DNA of 64,000 nucleotides, taken from CAZIUL01 sp964542475 (lineage in GTDB: Bacteria > Planctomycetota > B15-G4 > CAYZWU01). The translations under genes and the position numbers were made by a program. Shown in pieces: positions 1 through 8,403 of the stretch. Each line of letters opens with the position of its first letter. The stretch's first letter is position 1. The stretch covers positions 106,084 to 170,083 of the forward strand of contig CAZIUL010000005.1 of assembly GCA_964542475.1 (NCBI GenBank), written 5' to 3'. The notes under the pieces were generated by a model, which had not been told where the DNA came from, searched no databases, and was given only the letters and a program-made list of their open reading frames with translations.

Positions 1-89
1 TCGATGAATACGACAAGGTACCGGGCCTGATCAACGAGTTCGCGGATCAGATCGAGGAGATAGGCTACAACCCGTTCAAGGGCTTCTGA
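1..89 (+). CDS. C-terminal end of an unidentified protein (partial, cut by window start)
   Basis: Reading from base 3, an open frame runs to a TGA at 87-89 and encodes 28 residues that end in GYNPFKGF. The composition (acidic, helical, good codon use) looks like a genuine protein tail. The gene lies 277 bases upstream of dsrA on the same strand. I do not recognise the family from so short a tail. It could be another sulfur-metabolism gene, but nothing in the sequence proves that. Confidence 0.5.
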   Translation, partial: DEYDKVPGLINEFADQIEEIGYNPFKGF

Positions 90-233
90 TAAGAAAATCC
101 GAAACATCCGGATCAAGGGATATCCGAGTTGTTCACTGGGTTTTTTAATTGTTGGAATGGAAAAACCTTGAAAGTTGGAAGCCGTACTGCTAATTTTAAT
201 TTTTTGTATCAAGAGAGCGTCAGGCACTGTGTC

Positions 234-279
234 GTTAGTTATCAGCTCATTATCAACTCATGACCCAGAAATAACTAAC
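234..279. promoter_or_regulatory. Inverted repeat in the dsrA leader (possible operator)
   Basis: The arms GTTAGTTAT (234-242) and ATAACTAAC (271-279) are perfect complements separated by 28 bases. They lie in the AT-rich 277-base interval before dsrA, about 90 bases upstream of its start. An operator or an RNA stem is possible. I could not pick a convincing -35/-10 pair. The dsrA ribosome binding site AAGGAGGT at 353-360 is strong. Confidence 0.35.
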
Positions 280-366
280 CATTTAACTGATAAAGAGATA
301 GGCAATTTTAACAATTGAAAATTAATTGGGTACGCATTGCGAAGGATAAACTAAGGAGGTTACATT

Positions 367-1572
367 ATGCCAAAGGATTTACCCAAAACGCCAATGCTTG
401 ACGAGCTGGAAAAAGGGCCATGGCCCAGCTTTGTCAAAGAGATCAAGATGGCTTCAGAGACCAGCGACATGAGTGTTGATTTGCTGGGCCAGCTTGAGCT
501 TTCTTACAACGAGAAGATCGGTTACTGGAAACACGGGGGCATCGTGGGTGTCATGGGGTACGGCGGCGGTGTGATCGGCCGCTATTCGGCCCTCCCCGAC
601 AAGTTCCCGAGCATCTCCCATTTTCACACATTGCGGATAAACCAGCCTTCAGGATGGTTTTATACCTCCGATGTACTTCGCAAGATCTGTGATATATGGG
701 ACAGGCGGGGTTCCGGCCTGACCAACATGCACGGTTCCACAGGCGACATCATTTTCCTTGGAACGGTTACTGACGAGCTCGAGCCTGTATTCGAAGAGCT
801 GACCGCCATGGGATTCGACCTCGGTGGATCCGGCTCTGATGTCAGAACCCCTAGCTGCTGTGTCGGTCCTGCCCGCTGCGAATGGGCGTGCTACGACACG
901 CTGAAAACTTGCTACGATTTCACGCAGCGCTACCAGGACGAGCTTCACCGCCCGGCCTTCCCGTACAAGTGGAAGTTCAAGTTTTCCGGGTGCGCGAACG
1001 ACTGCGTTGCTGCCAAGGCCCGCGCCGACATCTCGGTGATCGGAACATGGCGCGACGACATACGCGTAGACCAGGCTGCTGTGAGCGATTATGCCAAGGG
1101 CGGCCTGAACATAGTCCGCGACGTGGTAGGCAACTGCCCCTCCAAATGCATGGAGTATGACGGCAATGAGCTCGCGATCGACAACTCGAACTGCCGCAGG
1201 TGCATGCACTGCATAAACGTCATGACAAAGGCACTCAGGCCCGGAACAGACACGGGCGCCACGGTGCTTATCGGCTCCAAGGCTCCGATCGTGGAAGGTG
1301 CGCTTCTTTCTTCGGTGCTGATCCCGTTTCTCAAGATGGATGACCCGGAAGAGGTGGATGAGTTCTGCGATCTCATGGAAGAGATTATCGATGTCTGGTG
1401 CGAAGAGGGCAAGGCACGCGAGCGTATCGGCGAGTTCATACAGCGTGTTGGAATGGGCAACTTCCTCGACGCAGTCGGCCTTGAACCGACCCCGGAAATG
1501 GTTGCTTTCCCGCGAGACAACCCCTACGTCTTCTACGACCTCAGCGGCGAAGAAGAAGATGATGAAGGTTAG
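367..1572 (+). CDS. dsrA: Dissimilatory sulfite reductase alpha subunit
   Basis: DsrA pairs with DsrB in the cytoplasmic alpha2beta2 siroheme enzyme that reduces sulfite and loads the product on DsrC. The 401-residue length is usual. Siroheme/[4Fe-4S] cysteines are visible in CCVGPARCEWAC (about residues 164-175) and in FSGCANDC (C209, C213). An inserted ferredoxin domain carries CPSKC and CRRCMHC (about 257-282). The start is fixed by AAGGAGGT seven bases upstream. dsrB follows after 77 bases and dsrD, dsrN, dsrL and dsrC continue on the same strand, so co-transcription is likely. Whether the enzyme runs reductively cannot be read from DsrA alone; the adjacent dsrD favours reduction. Confidence 0.97.
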   Translation: MPKDLPKTPMLDELEKGPWPSFVKEIKMASETSDMSVDLLGQLELSYNEKIGYWKHGGIVGVMGYGGGVIGRYSALPDKFPSISHFHTLRINQPSGWFYTSDVLRKICDIWDRRGSGLTNMHGSTGDIIFLGTVTDELEPVFEELTAMGFDLGGSGSDVRTPSCCVGPARCEWACYDTLKTCYDFTQRYQDELHRPAFPYKWKFKFSGCANDCVAAKARADISVIGTWRDDIRVDQAAVSDYAKGGLNIVRDVVGNCPSKCMEYDGNELAIDNSNCRRCMHCINVMTKALRPGTDTGATVLIGSKAPIVEGALLSSVLIPFLKMDDPEEVDEFCDLMEEIIDVWCEEGKARERIGEFIQRVGMGNFLDAVGLEPTPEMVAFPRDNPYVFYDLSGEEEDDEG

Positions 1573-1649
1573 CCATTTCATCTGCACGGCAGATGCATGG
1601 ATTAGAGAAGTGAAAATCGTAAATAATGATAGATTAAGGAGTTCTCATA

Positions 1650-2741
1650 ATGGCTGAGCCGGAAAAGAAAAAGAGAATAACCGATATAGGGCCTCCGAAC
1701 TACGAACAGTTCCTGCCCCCGGTTATCAAGAATAACTATGGAAAGTGGAAGTACCACGAAATCGTCAAGCCGGGCGTCATGGTCCACGTGTCAGAGAGCG
1801 GTGACAAGCTTTACACTGTCAGGGCCGGATCCCCCCGCCTTGTCAGCACCAAAAAAATCCGCATGTACTCGGACCTGGCTGACAAGTACTGCGGCGGGCA
1901 CCTGCGCTTTACCAGCCGTCACAACGTGGAGTTTATGCTGGATGATGACAGCAAGATCGATGATCTCATCAAGGAGCTCGCCGATCTCGGCCATCCGGTG
2001 GGTGGAATCGGAAACGCCATATCGAGCATCGTGCACACCCAGGGATGGATTCACTGCCACTCGGCAGCGACCGACGCCTCTGGAATCGTAAAATGCGTCA
2101 TGGACGATCTGGACGAGTATTTCACAAGCACCAAGCTTCCGGGCAAGATCCGCATCGCCCTGGCATGCTGTCTGAACATGTGCGGTGCTGTCCACTGCTC
2201 GGACATCGCGATTTTAGGTATTCACCGCAAGCCCCCTGTCACCGACCATTCGAAGCTGAAGAAGATGTGCGAGATCCCCACGGTCAGCGCATCATGTCCC
2301 ACGGCTGCCATCAGGCCGGCCACGGTGGATGGATTTGAATCCGTGGAAGTGATCGAAGAGCAGTGCATGTTCTGCGCCAACTGCTACACGGTCTGCCCTG
2401 CCATGCCCATGAACGATCCGGTTGACGATGGAGTTTCGATCTGGGTCGGCGGCAAGGTTTCCGATGCGCGCACCCCTCCCATGTTCTCCAAGCTGGCGGT
2501 TCCTTATATCCCGAACAACCCGCCTAGATGGCCGGAGGTTGTGAGTGTAATAAGGACGATCGTCGAGGTGTGGGCCAAGAACGCAAGGCCGTACGAGCGC
2601 ATAGGCGAGTGGATCGAGCGGGTCACATGGCCGCGTTTTTTCAAGCTCACCGGGATCGAGTTCCAGAAGGAACACATAGACGATTTCAAGCATGCCGGCC
2701 TGAGTTTCAACAGGACCGCGCAGATTACCCATGTTCAGTAA
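1650..2741 (+). CDS. dsrB: Dissimilatory sulfite reductase beta subunit
   Basis: DsrB is the catalytic partner of DsrA and carries the functional siroheme in characterised enzymes. The 363-residue protein has the cluster-binding segment LACCLNMCG (C173, C174, C178) and a ferredoxin insert with CMFCANCYTVCP (about C239-C249). GWIHCHSAATD near residue 133 is typical of the family. AAGGAG at 1636-1641 precedes the ATG. dsrD starts 14 bases after the stop. The sequence is intact and full length with no unusual features, so assignment is very secure. Confidence 0.97.
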   Translation: MAEPEKKKRITDIGPPNYEQFLPPVIKNNYGKWKYHEIVKPGVMVHVSESGDKLYTVRAGSPRLVSTKKIRMYSDLADKYCGGHLRFTSRHNVEFMLDDDSKIDDLIKELADLGHPVGGIGNAISSIVHTQGWIHCHSAATDASGIVKCVMDDLDEYFTSTKLPGKIRIALACCLNMCGAVHCSDIAILGIHRKPPVTDHSKLKKMCEIPTVSASCPTAAIRPATVDGFESVEVIEEQCMFCANCYTVCPAMPMNDPVDDGVSIWVGGKVSDARTPPMFSKLAVPYIPNNPPRWPEVVSVIRTIVEVWAKNARPYERIGEWIERVTWPRFFKLTGIEFQKEHIDDFKHAGLSFNRTAQITHVQ

Positions 2742-2755
2742 CATTGAGGTGAGAT

Positions 2756-3010
2756 ATGTCGGATACAATGAGTGTCGAAGAAGTTGCCGATGCCATGTTC
2801 AAATTGGTAGAGGAAGCCTTCGGGAAAAAGAAGCTGAAACCCGGGGACCTCACCAAGGCAATGATTCAGATGTTCGAGGAAAAGGGTGTGGACAAGAAGC
2901 TTTGCAAGAAGGCGATCAGGGAGCTGGTCGAGAACGGCCGGTGCGTCTACACCTATTTCGGCGGAAGCTTCATCGAAATACCGCACAAGGAGGGGGCGGA
3001 CAACGATTAA
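2756..3010 (+). CDS. dsrD: DsrD, small winged-helix activator of sulfite reductase
   Basis: This 84-residue acidic/lysine-rich protein matches the DsrD family in length and position directly after dsrB. DsrD folds as a winged helix and has been reported to stimulate DsrAB activity. It is largely restricted to organisms with the reductive enzyme. Recognisable sequence includes GDLTKAMIQMFEEKGVDKK and the C-terminal VYTYFGGSFIEIP. GAGGT lies just upstream of the ATG. Its presence is the best single argument in this window that the pathway runs toward sulfide. Confidence 0.93.
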   Translation: MSDTMSVEEVADAMFKLVEEAFGKKKLKPGDLTKAMIQMFEEKGVDKKLCKKAIRELVENGRCVYTYFGGSFIEIPHKEGADND

Positions 3011-3043
3011 TCGTTGTGCCGGGCCGGTAAGGCCGGTGCGATT

Positions 3044-4444
3044 ATGAATATTAGTTGTCCCCGTCTCATGATCGCCGGCATGTCCGGCGATTCTGGAAAA
3101 ACAATGATCACCGTAGGCCTTGCCCGGGCATTGACCGGGCAGGGCTTGACGGTTGCTACTTTTAAAAAAGGCCCCGACTACATCGACGCTGCTTGGCTCG
3201 GCTCGGCCTCGGGAAGGGCGTGCAGGAACCTGGACACCTTTCTTGCCGAACCCGAAGCTGTAAAGCGCTCTTTCATGAGGAACGCTCATCGTACGGGCGT
3301 CAACCTGGTCGAAGGGAACCGAGGCTTTCATGATGGAATGGATGTCGAGGGAAGCCACAGTTCCGCTGCTCTTTCAAAGCTGATTGAATGCCCTGTGGTC
3401 CTTACGCTGGATGTCACCAAGACAACCAGGAGCGCGGCAGCGTTCGTGATCGGATCGAGGATGCTTGATCCCGGAGTGAACATCCGCGGAGTGATCATCA
3501 ACCGGGTTGCCGGGGAAAGGCACGAAAGAGTGGTGCGCCGATCGATAGAGAAACACTGCGGTGTGCCTGTCTTCGGCTCAATACCAAAGCTGCCTCCTGA
3601 ATCCAGGATACCTTCACGCCACTTGGGCCTCATCACTCCGGGTGAGGAAGGCCGGATCCGCGAGTTGATCGATTCCCTTGGAAGACTCGCTGAAAAGCAA
3701 CTGGATCTCGGCGGGTTGTTGGAAGTGGCCCAAAATGCTGCCGAGCCCGAAGGGGAAACCGGTGCGGTGCCTTTCACGGCCGACGGTCCAAAGGTAAAAA
3801 AGGCCAGGATCTGTTTTCTGAACGATTCCGCCTTCTCTTTCTACTACCCGGAAAACCTGGAAGCGCTGGAAGAGGCCGGAGCTGAACTGGTTCCTGTTTC
3901 CGCCCTGGACGCCCAAGAGCTTCCCGGGTGCGAGGCTCTTTATGTGGGAGGCGGGTTTCCGGAAACGCACGCCGCGGACCTGGCCGATAACCGCAATTTT
4001 CGCGAAAGCCTGTTCAATGCGGCACAAAGCGGTTTGCCCGTTTATGCGGAATGCGGCGGATTGATATACATGGCCGAAAGCCTTTCCTGGAAAGGGAAGG
4101 AGTATCCCATGGCCGGTGTTTTTCCGGTGCGCATGAGGATGGAAGAGAAGCCGCAGGGTCACGGCTACACCAGGTACCTGGTGGACGAAGAAAACCCCTT
4201 CTTCGAGAAGGGCGTTGAATTGAAAGGACACGAGTTTCACTACTCCCGTATCGAAAAAGGGGAGGTGAAAAGCGTATTTGACGTAAAACGCGGCACGGGA
4301 TGCGGCAAGGGCCGCGACGGGCTGCTCAGATGGAGAGTTCTTGGAACCTATCTTCATGTTCACGCCCTCGGGTGCCCTGTTTGGGCGGATGGGATCGTGA
4401 AAGCCGCCGAAAAGTTTGGAAAGGAAAACACAACATGGGATTGA
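3044..4444 (+). CDS. dsrN: Cobyrinate a,c-diamide synthase-like amidase DsrN
   Basis: DsrN belongs to the CobB/CbiA family (P-loop ATPase plus class I glutamine amidotransferase). In dsr loci it is thought to amidate siroheme for DsrAB. The N-terminus shows AGMSGDSGKT (Walker A). The C-terminal amidotransferase half shows GGGFPETHA and YAECGGL, the latter with the nucleophile cysteine. I prefer the ATG at 3044 (466 residues) because the domain begins at once; a TTG at 3014 would add ten residues but lies far from its nearest ribosome binding site. It overlaps dsrL by 10 bases, implying coupled translation. The cobyrinate role itself is less likely in this context. Confidence 0.9.
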   Translation: MNISCPRLMIAGMSGDSGKTMITVGLARALTGQGLTVATFKKGPDYIDAAWLGSASGRACRNLDTFLAEPEAVKRSFMRNAHRTGVNLVEGNRGFHDGMDVEGSHSSAALSKLIECPVVLTLDVTKTTRSAAAFVIGSRMLDPGVNIRGVIINRVAGERHERVVRRSIEKHCGVPVFGSIPKLPPESRIPSRHLGLITPGEEGRIRELIDSLGRLAEKQLDLGGLLEVAQNAAEPEGETGAVPFTADGPKVKKARICFLNDSAFSFYYPENLEALEEAGAELVPVSALDAQELPGCEALYVGGGFPETHAADLADNRNFRESLFNAAQSGLPVYAECGGLIYMAESLSWKGKEYPMAGVFPVRMRMEEKPQGHGYTRYLVDEENPFFEKGVELKGHEFHYSRIEKGEVKSVFDVKRGTGCGKGRDGLLRWRVLGTYLHVHALGCPVWADGIVKAAEKFGKENTTWD

Positions 4445-6159
4445 AGCGAAAAGAGAAGAAGAAGGGCGGCTTAAAGTCGTTGAAAAGCCATTCGGGCGGA
4501 TCCTCGGTGGAAACATCACCGGAGCGCCCGGTTCACATCGAAAAGACAGCCCCTTGTATGAGCGGATGCCCCCAGGGGACGAACATTCGCGCGCTCATGA
4601 ACACGATCTCTCTGGCTGAGAAGCACGAGATCTCATACGACGACGCTTTCAAAAAGGGCTTCGAGATCATAACCGAGAAGAACCCTTTTCCCGCTGTTTG
4701 CGGCCGTGTCTGCCCGCATCCGTGCGAGACCGAGTGCAACCGCAAGGAAAAAGAAGGGCCGGTTGCGATCAACTCTTTGGAGCGGTTCATCGGAGACTAC
4801 GGAATAGAGCACGGACTTGAGTTGAAAAGGCTTGAAGGTGCCGAGGACCGCGAAGAGAAGATAGCGGTGATCGGTGCCGGCCCTGCCGGGCTGGCCTGCG
4901 CTTATCACCTGGCGAGGATGGGCTACAAGGTGACGGTATTCGAGGGCTTTCCAAAGGCGGGCGGAATGCTTCGATACGGCATCCCCGCCTACCGCCTGCC
5001 AAGAGAGGTTCTCGACCATGAGATTGACAGTATCCTGAAACTCGGGGTTGAGCTCAAGTGCGATGTCAGCATCGGAACCGACATTCCCTACGAGGACCTC
5101 AAAAAAGAGTATAGCGCGATCTTTGTAGGCATTGGCGCGCACAAGGGCCGCTCTCTCAGGCTCGAAGGCGAGGACTCGGAAAACGTGCTCACAGGCGCCG
5201 AGTTCCTGAACATGGCCAACTCGGGCAAGGAGATCCCGATCGGAAAGAAGGTCGTGGTCATCGGCGGCGGCGACACGGCTGTTGATGCCGCGCGCGTGGC
5301 CAGACGGATGGGCGCGGACGAGGTGTTGATCCTCTACCGCCGTACCCGCACCGAGATGCCTGCCATTGACGAGGAGATCGAGGGCGCAGAGGAAGAAGGG
5401 ATCAAGATCGACCTGCTCGTGGCCCCTTCCGGCTTCACCGTGGAAAACGGCAGAGCCGTCAAGATGAAGTTTCAGCGGTGCGAGCTCGGTGAGCCTGACG
5501 ATTCCGGCCGCCGCCGCCCCGTTCCCATAGAAGGCGACTATTTCGACGTCCAAGCCGATTTCTTCATCCCTGCCATCAGCCAGGCGCCGATTTTTGACGG
5601 CCTGGAAGAGGTTGGCAATCCCAAGGACTGGGTCAAGGCGGACGAGTGGATGCAGACCGAAAACGAGAACGTGTACGCCGGCGGCGACGTTGTCAATCTC
5701 GGGCTGGTGACCATCGCTATCGCCCAGGGCAGGCTGGCTGCGAACACAATTCACGAAAATTTGAGGGGACAAGAGCATACCAAGCCCGGAAACCCTCCGC
5801 CGGTTATCGGGGTGGACAAGGTGCTCCCCAATTTTTACGAGGAGAAGGCCGTGGCCACGTGCGAGCAGCTGTCCGTGGATGCCCGCTTTGCCGAGCCTGA
5901 CAAGGAGATTGCCGAGGGGCTTTCCCGCGAACAGGCGATCGAGGAAGCAAAACGCTGCATGAGCTGCGGATTTTGTTTCGAGTGCGGGGAGTGCTGGAAC
6001 TATTGCCAGGACCAGGCGGTAATCAAGCCTTATGTAAAAGGCGAAAAATATACGTTCAAAATGGAGCTTTGCAACGGCTGCAAGAAATGTGCTGAGCAAT
6101 GCCCCTGCGGCTACATCGAGATGTACCTGCCGGGTCAGGCCCCGGTTTATGATTATTGA
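4435..6159 (+). CDS. dsrL: DsrL-type NAD(P)H:acceptor oxidoreductase, iron-sulfur flavoprotein
   Basis: The protein resembles the glutamate synthase small subunit but sits inside the dsr operon, which identifies it as DsrL. DsrL exchanges electrons between NAD(P)H and DsrAB. From ATG 4435 it has 574 residues. N-terminal cluster cysteines C41, C45, C89, C93, C97 and C101 come first. The FAD motif GAGPAGLACAYHLA (about 147-160) follows, then the nucleotide site GGGDTAVDAARVARR with YRRTR downstream. A ferredoxin-like tail carries CMSCGFCFECGEC and CNGCKKCAEQCPC. It is shorter than the roughly 650-residue phototroph protein. The reading frame can be extended upstream inside dsrN, but the ATG overlapping the dsrN stop, preceded by GGAAAGGA, is the sensible start. 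Confidence 0.88.
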   Translation: MGLKRKEKKKGGLKSLKSHSGGSSVETSPERPVHIEKTAPCMSGCPQGTNIRALMNTISLAEKHEISYDDAFKKGFEIITEKNPFPAVCGRVCPHPCETECNRKEKEGPVAINSLERFIGDYGIEHGLELKRLEGAEDREEKIAVIGAGPAGLACAYHLARMGYKVTVFEGFPKAGGMLRYGIPAYRLPREVLDHEIDSILKLGVELKCDVSIGTDIPYEDLKKEYSAIFVGIGAHKGRSLRLEGEDSENVLTGAEFLNMANSGKEIPIGKKVVVIGGGDTAVDAARVARRMGADEVLILYRRTRTEMPAIDEEIEGAEEEGIKIDLLVAPSGFTVENGRAVKMKFQRCELGEPDDSGRRRPVPIEGDYFDVQADFFIPAISQAPIFDGLEEVGNPKDWVKADEWMQTENENVYAGGDVVNLGLVTIAIAQGRLAANTIHENLRGQEHTKPGNPPPVIGVDKVLPNFYEEKAVATCEQLSVDARFAEPDKEIAEGLSREQAIEEAKRCMSCGFCFECGECWNYCQDQAVIKPYVKGEKYTFKMELCNGCKKCAEQCPCGYIEMYLPGQAPVYDY

Positions 6160-6209
6160 AATCGTTGTTAGTAAATATGGTTGAGCTTTTAAGTAAGGAG
6201 AGTGCTGAA

Positions 6210-6527
6210 ATGGCCATTTTCGAGCATGGAGAAATAAAGATCGAGGTAGACGAAGATGGGTTCATGCAGGAACCTGAACAGTGGACCAAAGATGTTGCCG
6301 CCGCGCTGGCAACGACCGAAGGTGTTGATGAGCTGACGGATGAACACTGGAAACTTGTGGACTACTTGAGGGAGTATTACCAGGAGTTCGGTATCGCCCC
6401 CATGATCCGCAAGCTGTGCAAGAAGACAGGTTTTCCTCTCAAGAAGATCTATGAACTTTTTCCGTCAGGCCCGGCAAAAGGCGCCTGCAAGGTCGCCGGT
6501 CTTGCCAAGCCCACTGGCTGCGTCTAA
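6210..6527 (+). CDS. dsrC: DsrC sulfur carrier protein
   Basis: DsrC is the protein co-substrate of DsrAB. It carries the reduced sulfur as a trisulfide between two C-terminal cysteines. At 105 residues it is canonical, with the flexible arm GACKVAGLAKPTGCV holding both cysteines (C93 and the penultimate C104). This marks a true DsrC rather than a TusE-like relative. The ATG at 6210 has AAGGAG at 6195-6200; an upstream ATG at 6156 overlapping dsrL would add an atypical 18-residue leader. It closes the first dsr block and links it to DsrK, the likely reductase of its disulfide form. Confidence 0.96.
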   Translation: MAIFEHGEIKIEVDEDGFMQEPEQWTKDVAAALATTEGVDELTDEHWKLVDYLREYYQEFGIAPMIRKLCKKTGFPLKKIYELFPSGPAKGACKVAGLAKPTGCV

Positions 6528-6784
6528 TATCAGTTGAAGTTTTTATCCGCGGGGGTTCGGCCTTTGAACCGAACCATCCTGCGGTTTAACCCCGAAGCCG
6601 GCGCGTTTGCCGTTTTTATACATGGCTTTTGCCGGCTGATGGGACGAAGCTTTGACAACAATGCCGGCAGTGCGTCAGAAGGGCCTCCACTTGATCAGGC
6701 GGAGATCCTTCGCTCGGCCCGTAAACGGTGTGGTATGATGTTTTGTTGACAGGCAAAAACAGTTGTTGATCCGGACAGGCCTAG
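6528..6784. other. Interval between the two dsr blocks with a stem-loop
   Basis: This 257-base stretch has no convincing gene. It holds a hairpin with the inner stem GGTTCGG (6554-6560) and CCGAACC (6569-6575), and an outer CCGC/GCGG pair (6547-6550 and 6581-6584). No run of T follows, so a classical intrinsic terminator is not shown. It may be a processing or attenuation element separating dsrC, which is usually needed in excess, from the membrane-complex genes. Confidence 0.35.
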
Positions 6785-7336
6785 ATGCTGAATAGCCTAT
6801 TATCGCAGAAGAAAAAAGCCATCCTTGAGAGGTGGCAGAAGCTGGTACTGGAATCTTATCCGGACGACACCGCCTCTTTTTTCAAGAAAGAGAGCGACCG
6901 GTTCAACAACCCCGTGGGGTTTACGATCAGCCATGATCTTGGTAAGCTTTTCGATAAACTGCTCGAAGAGATGGACCGGGACGAGTTCAATAGCGATGAG
7001 TTCGTTTCCCTCATGGAGTATTTCATAAAAATACGATCCGTGCAGGGATTCAAGCCATCCCACGCGGTCTCGTTCGTTTTTCAGCTCAAAAGCGCTATCA
7101 GGGAAACCCTGGCGGACGAGATACGGGAAGGGAATGCCTGCGGGGAGCTGTGCCGGTTCGAATCGAGGCTGGACGAGGTAGGCCTTCTGGCCTTTGACTC
7201 GTACATGGAGAGCAGGGAAAAAATATTTGACTTGAGAACGAGACAGATCAAGGCCGGCAGAGAACGGCTTTTGCGAAAAGCCGGAATGTCAATGGACGAG
7301 AAAAACGAAAAGGATCAAAGAAATGGCGAGACCTGA
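6785..7336 (+). CDS. RsbRD N-terminal domain protein preceding dsrM
   Basis: This 183-residue soluble helical protein has no catalytic motif. Segments such as KKKAILERWQKLVLESYP, PVGFTISHDLGKLFDKLLEE and QGFKPSHAVSFVFQLKSA fit the RsbRD N-terminal (globin-like sensory) domain. Proteins of this type often sit directly upstream of dsrMKJOP in sulfate reducers. The role there is unknown; the RsbR/RsbT relatives suggest signal input. The C-terminus is charged and probably coiled (KIFDLRTRQIKAGRERLLRKAG). It is 30 bases from dsrM and likely in the same transcript. No strong ribosome binding site precedes the ATG. Confidence 0.75.
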   Translation: MLNSLLSQKKKAILERWQKLVLESYPDDTASFFKKESDRFNNPVGFTISHDLGKLFDKLLEEMDRDEFNSDEFVSLMEYFIKIRSVQGFKPSHAVSFVFQLKSAIRETLADEIREGNACGELCRFESRLDEVGLLAFDSYMESREKIFDLRTRQIKAGRERLLRKAGMSMDEKNEKDQRNGET

Positions 7337-7366
7337 TCAGGTTCGTACCCGGGACGGAGGTGGCAG

Positions 7367-8401
7367 ATGATTTCGCAAGAGAACCCTTTATCTGCAGCTC
7401 CACCCAAGAACAACAAGCTGATTTTCATGGCGGGAGGGGGCGCGGTCGTGTTCGCCCTGCTTTGGTTGATCGGACTTCTGCCGCTCATTTTCGGGGTGCT
7501 GATCCCGTACATCGCCGCTCTGGTTTTTTTTGTGGGATTCATCTCCAAGGTGACCGGCTGGGCGAAGTCCCCGGTCCCTTTCCGCATCCCCACAACCTCC
7601 GGCCAGCAGAAGTCGCTCCCGTGGATCAAGCATAGCAACCTGGAGAGCCCGCACAACCTGCGCGGCGTGATCGGCAGGATGTTCCTGGAGATCGTTCTGT
7701 TCAGGTCTTTGTTCAAGAACACCCGAACAGAGCTGAGAAGCGGGCCCAAGGTTGTGTACAGCACCAGCCTCTGGCTGTGGGCCGCTGCCATGGCGTTTCA
7801 CTGGTGCTTCCTGGTCATCTTCTTGAGGCACATCAGGTTTTTCGCGGAACCGGTGCCCGGTTTCGCGCTCTTTTTGCAGGAGATCGACGGGCTTTTCAAG
7901 CTCGGGGTGCCAACGCTTTTCTTGACGAACATCGTTATCCTGGGCGCCCTGGGGTTTCTCGTTTTCAGAAGGCTATTCGACCCGAAGATCCGCTACATCT
8001 CCCTCTTTTCGGACTACTTCGCGCTGTTCCTCATCTTGGGCATCGTGATCACGGGCATGCTGACGCGCCATGTTTTCAAGACCGATATCGTGGAGGTGAA
8101 GAAGCTGGCCGCGGGGCTCATAACGCTCCATCCCTATGTACCCGGATCGGGCGCGATAGGTTTTTGGTTCTACGCCCATTTCTTTCTGCTCTGCTCCCTT
8201 CTGGCATACTTCCCGTTCAGCAAGCTGATGCACATGCCGGGGGTTTTTCTCAGCCCGACGAGGAACCTCGCAAACAACAACCGGGTGAAGAGGCACATAA
8301 ACCCCTGGGACTATCCGGTCAAGGTGCATACCTATGAGGAGTACGAGGACGAGTTCAGGGACAAAATGAAAGCGGCTGGAATGCCTTTGGAGAAGGAATA
8401 A
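7367..8401 (+). CDS. dsrM: DsrM, membrane cytochrome b subunit of the DsrMKJOP complex
   Basis: DsrM is a NarI-like integral membrane cytochrome b that exchanges electrons with the quinone pool and with DsrK. The 344 residues contain about six hydrophobic segments, starting with MAGGGAVVFALLWLIGLL. Candidate heme-ligand histidines occur in MAFHWCF, TRHVF, YAHFFLL and KLMHMPG. GGAGG lies upstream of the ATG. dsrK begins two bases after the stop, so the two are tightly coupled. Length and order match the family. Confidence 0.92.
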   Translation: MISQENPLSAAPPKNNKLIFMAGGGAVVFALLWLIGLLPLIFGVLIPYIAALVFFVGFISKVTGWAKSPVPFRIPTTSGQQKSLPWIKHSNLESPHNLRGVIGRMFLEIVLFRSLFKNTRTELRSGPKVVYSTSLWLWAAAMAFHWCFLVIFLRHIRFFAEPVPGFALFLQEIDGLFKLGVPTLFLTNIVILGALGFLVFRRLFDPKIRYISLFSDYFALFLILGIVITGMLTRHVFKTDIVEVKKLAAGLITLHPYVPGSGAIGFWFYAHFFLLCSLLAYFPFSKLMHMPGVFLSPTRNLANNNRVKRHINPWDYPVKVHTYEEYEDEFRDKMKAAGMPLEKE

Positions 8402-8403
8402 AG

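Noticed and set aside
649..1587. Long minus-strand open frame opposite dsrA
   Set aside because: It is a shadow of dsrA with arginine/histidine-rich, non-protein-like composition.
4633..6099. 488-codon minus-strand open frame opposite dsrL
   Set aside because: It lies wholly within a well-supported gene on the other strand and has no ribosome binding site or family pattern.
4435..6159. Annotation as glutamate synthase small subunit
   Set aside because: The dsr operon context, N-terminal cluster cysteines and C-terminal ferredoxin motifs fit DsrL better; no large glutamate synthase subunit is nearby.
6534..6749. A 71-codon open frame after dsrC
   Set aside because: It lacks a ribosome binding site, overlaps a stem-loop and has no recognisable protein pattern; chance openness in GC-rich DNA is more likely.
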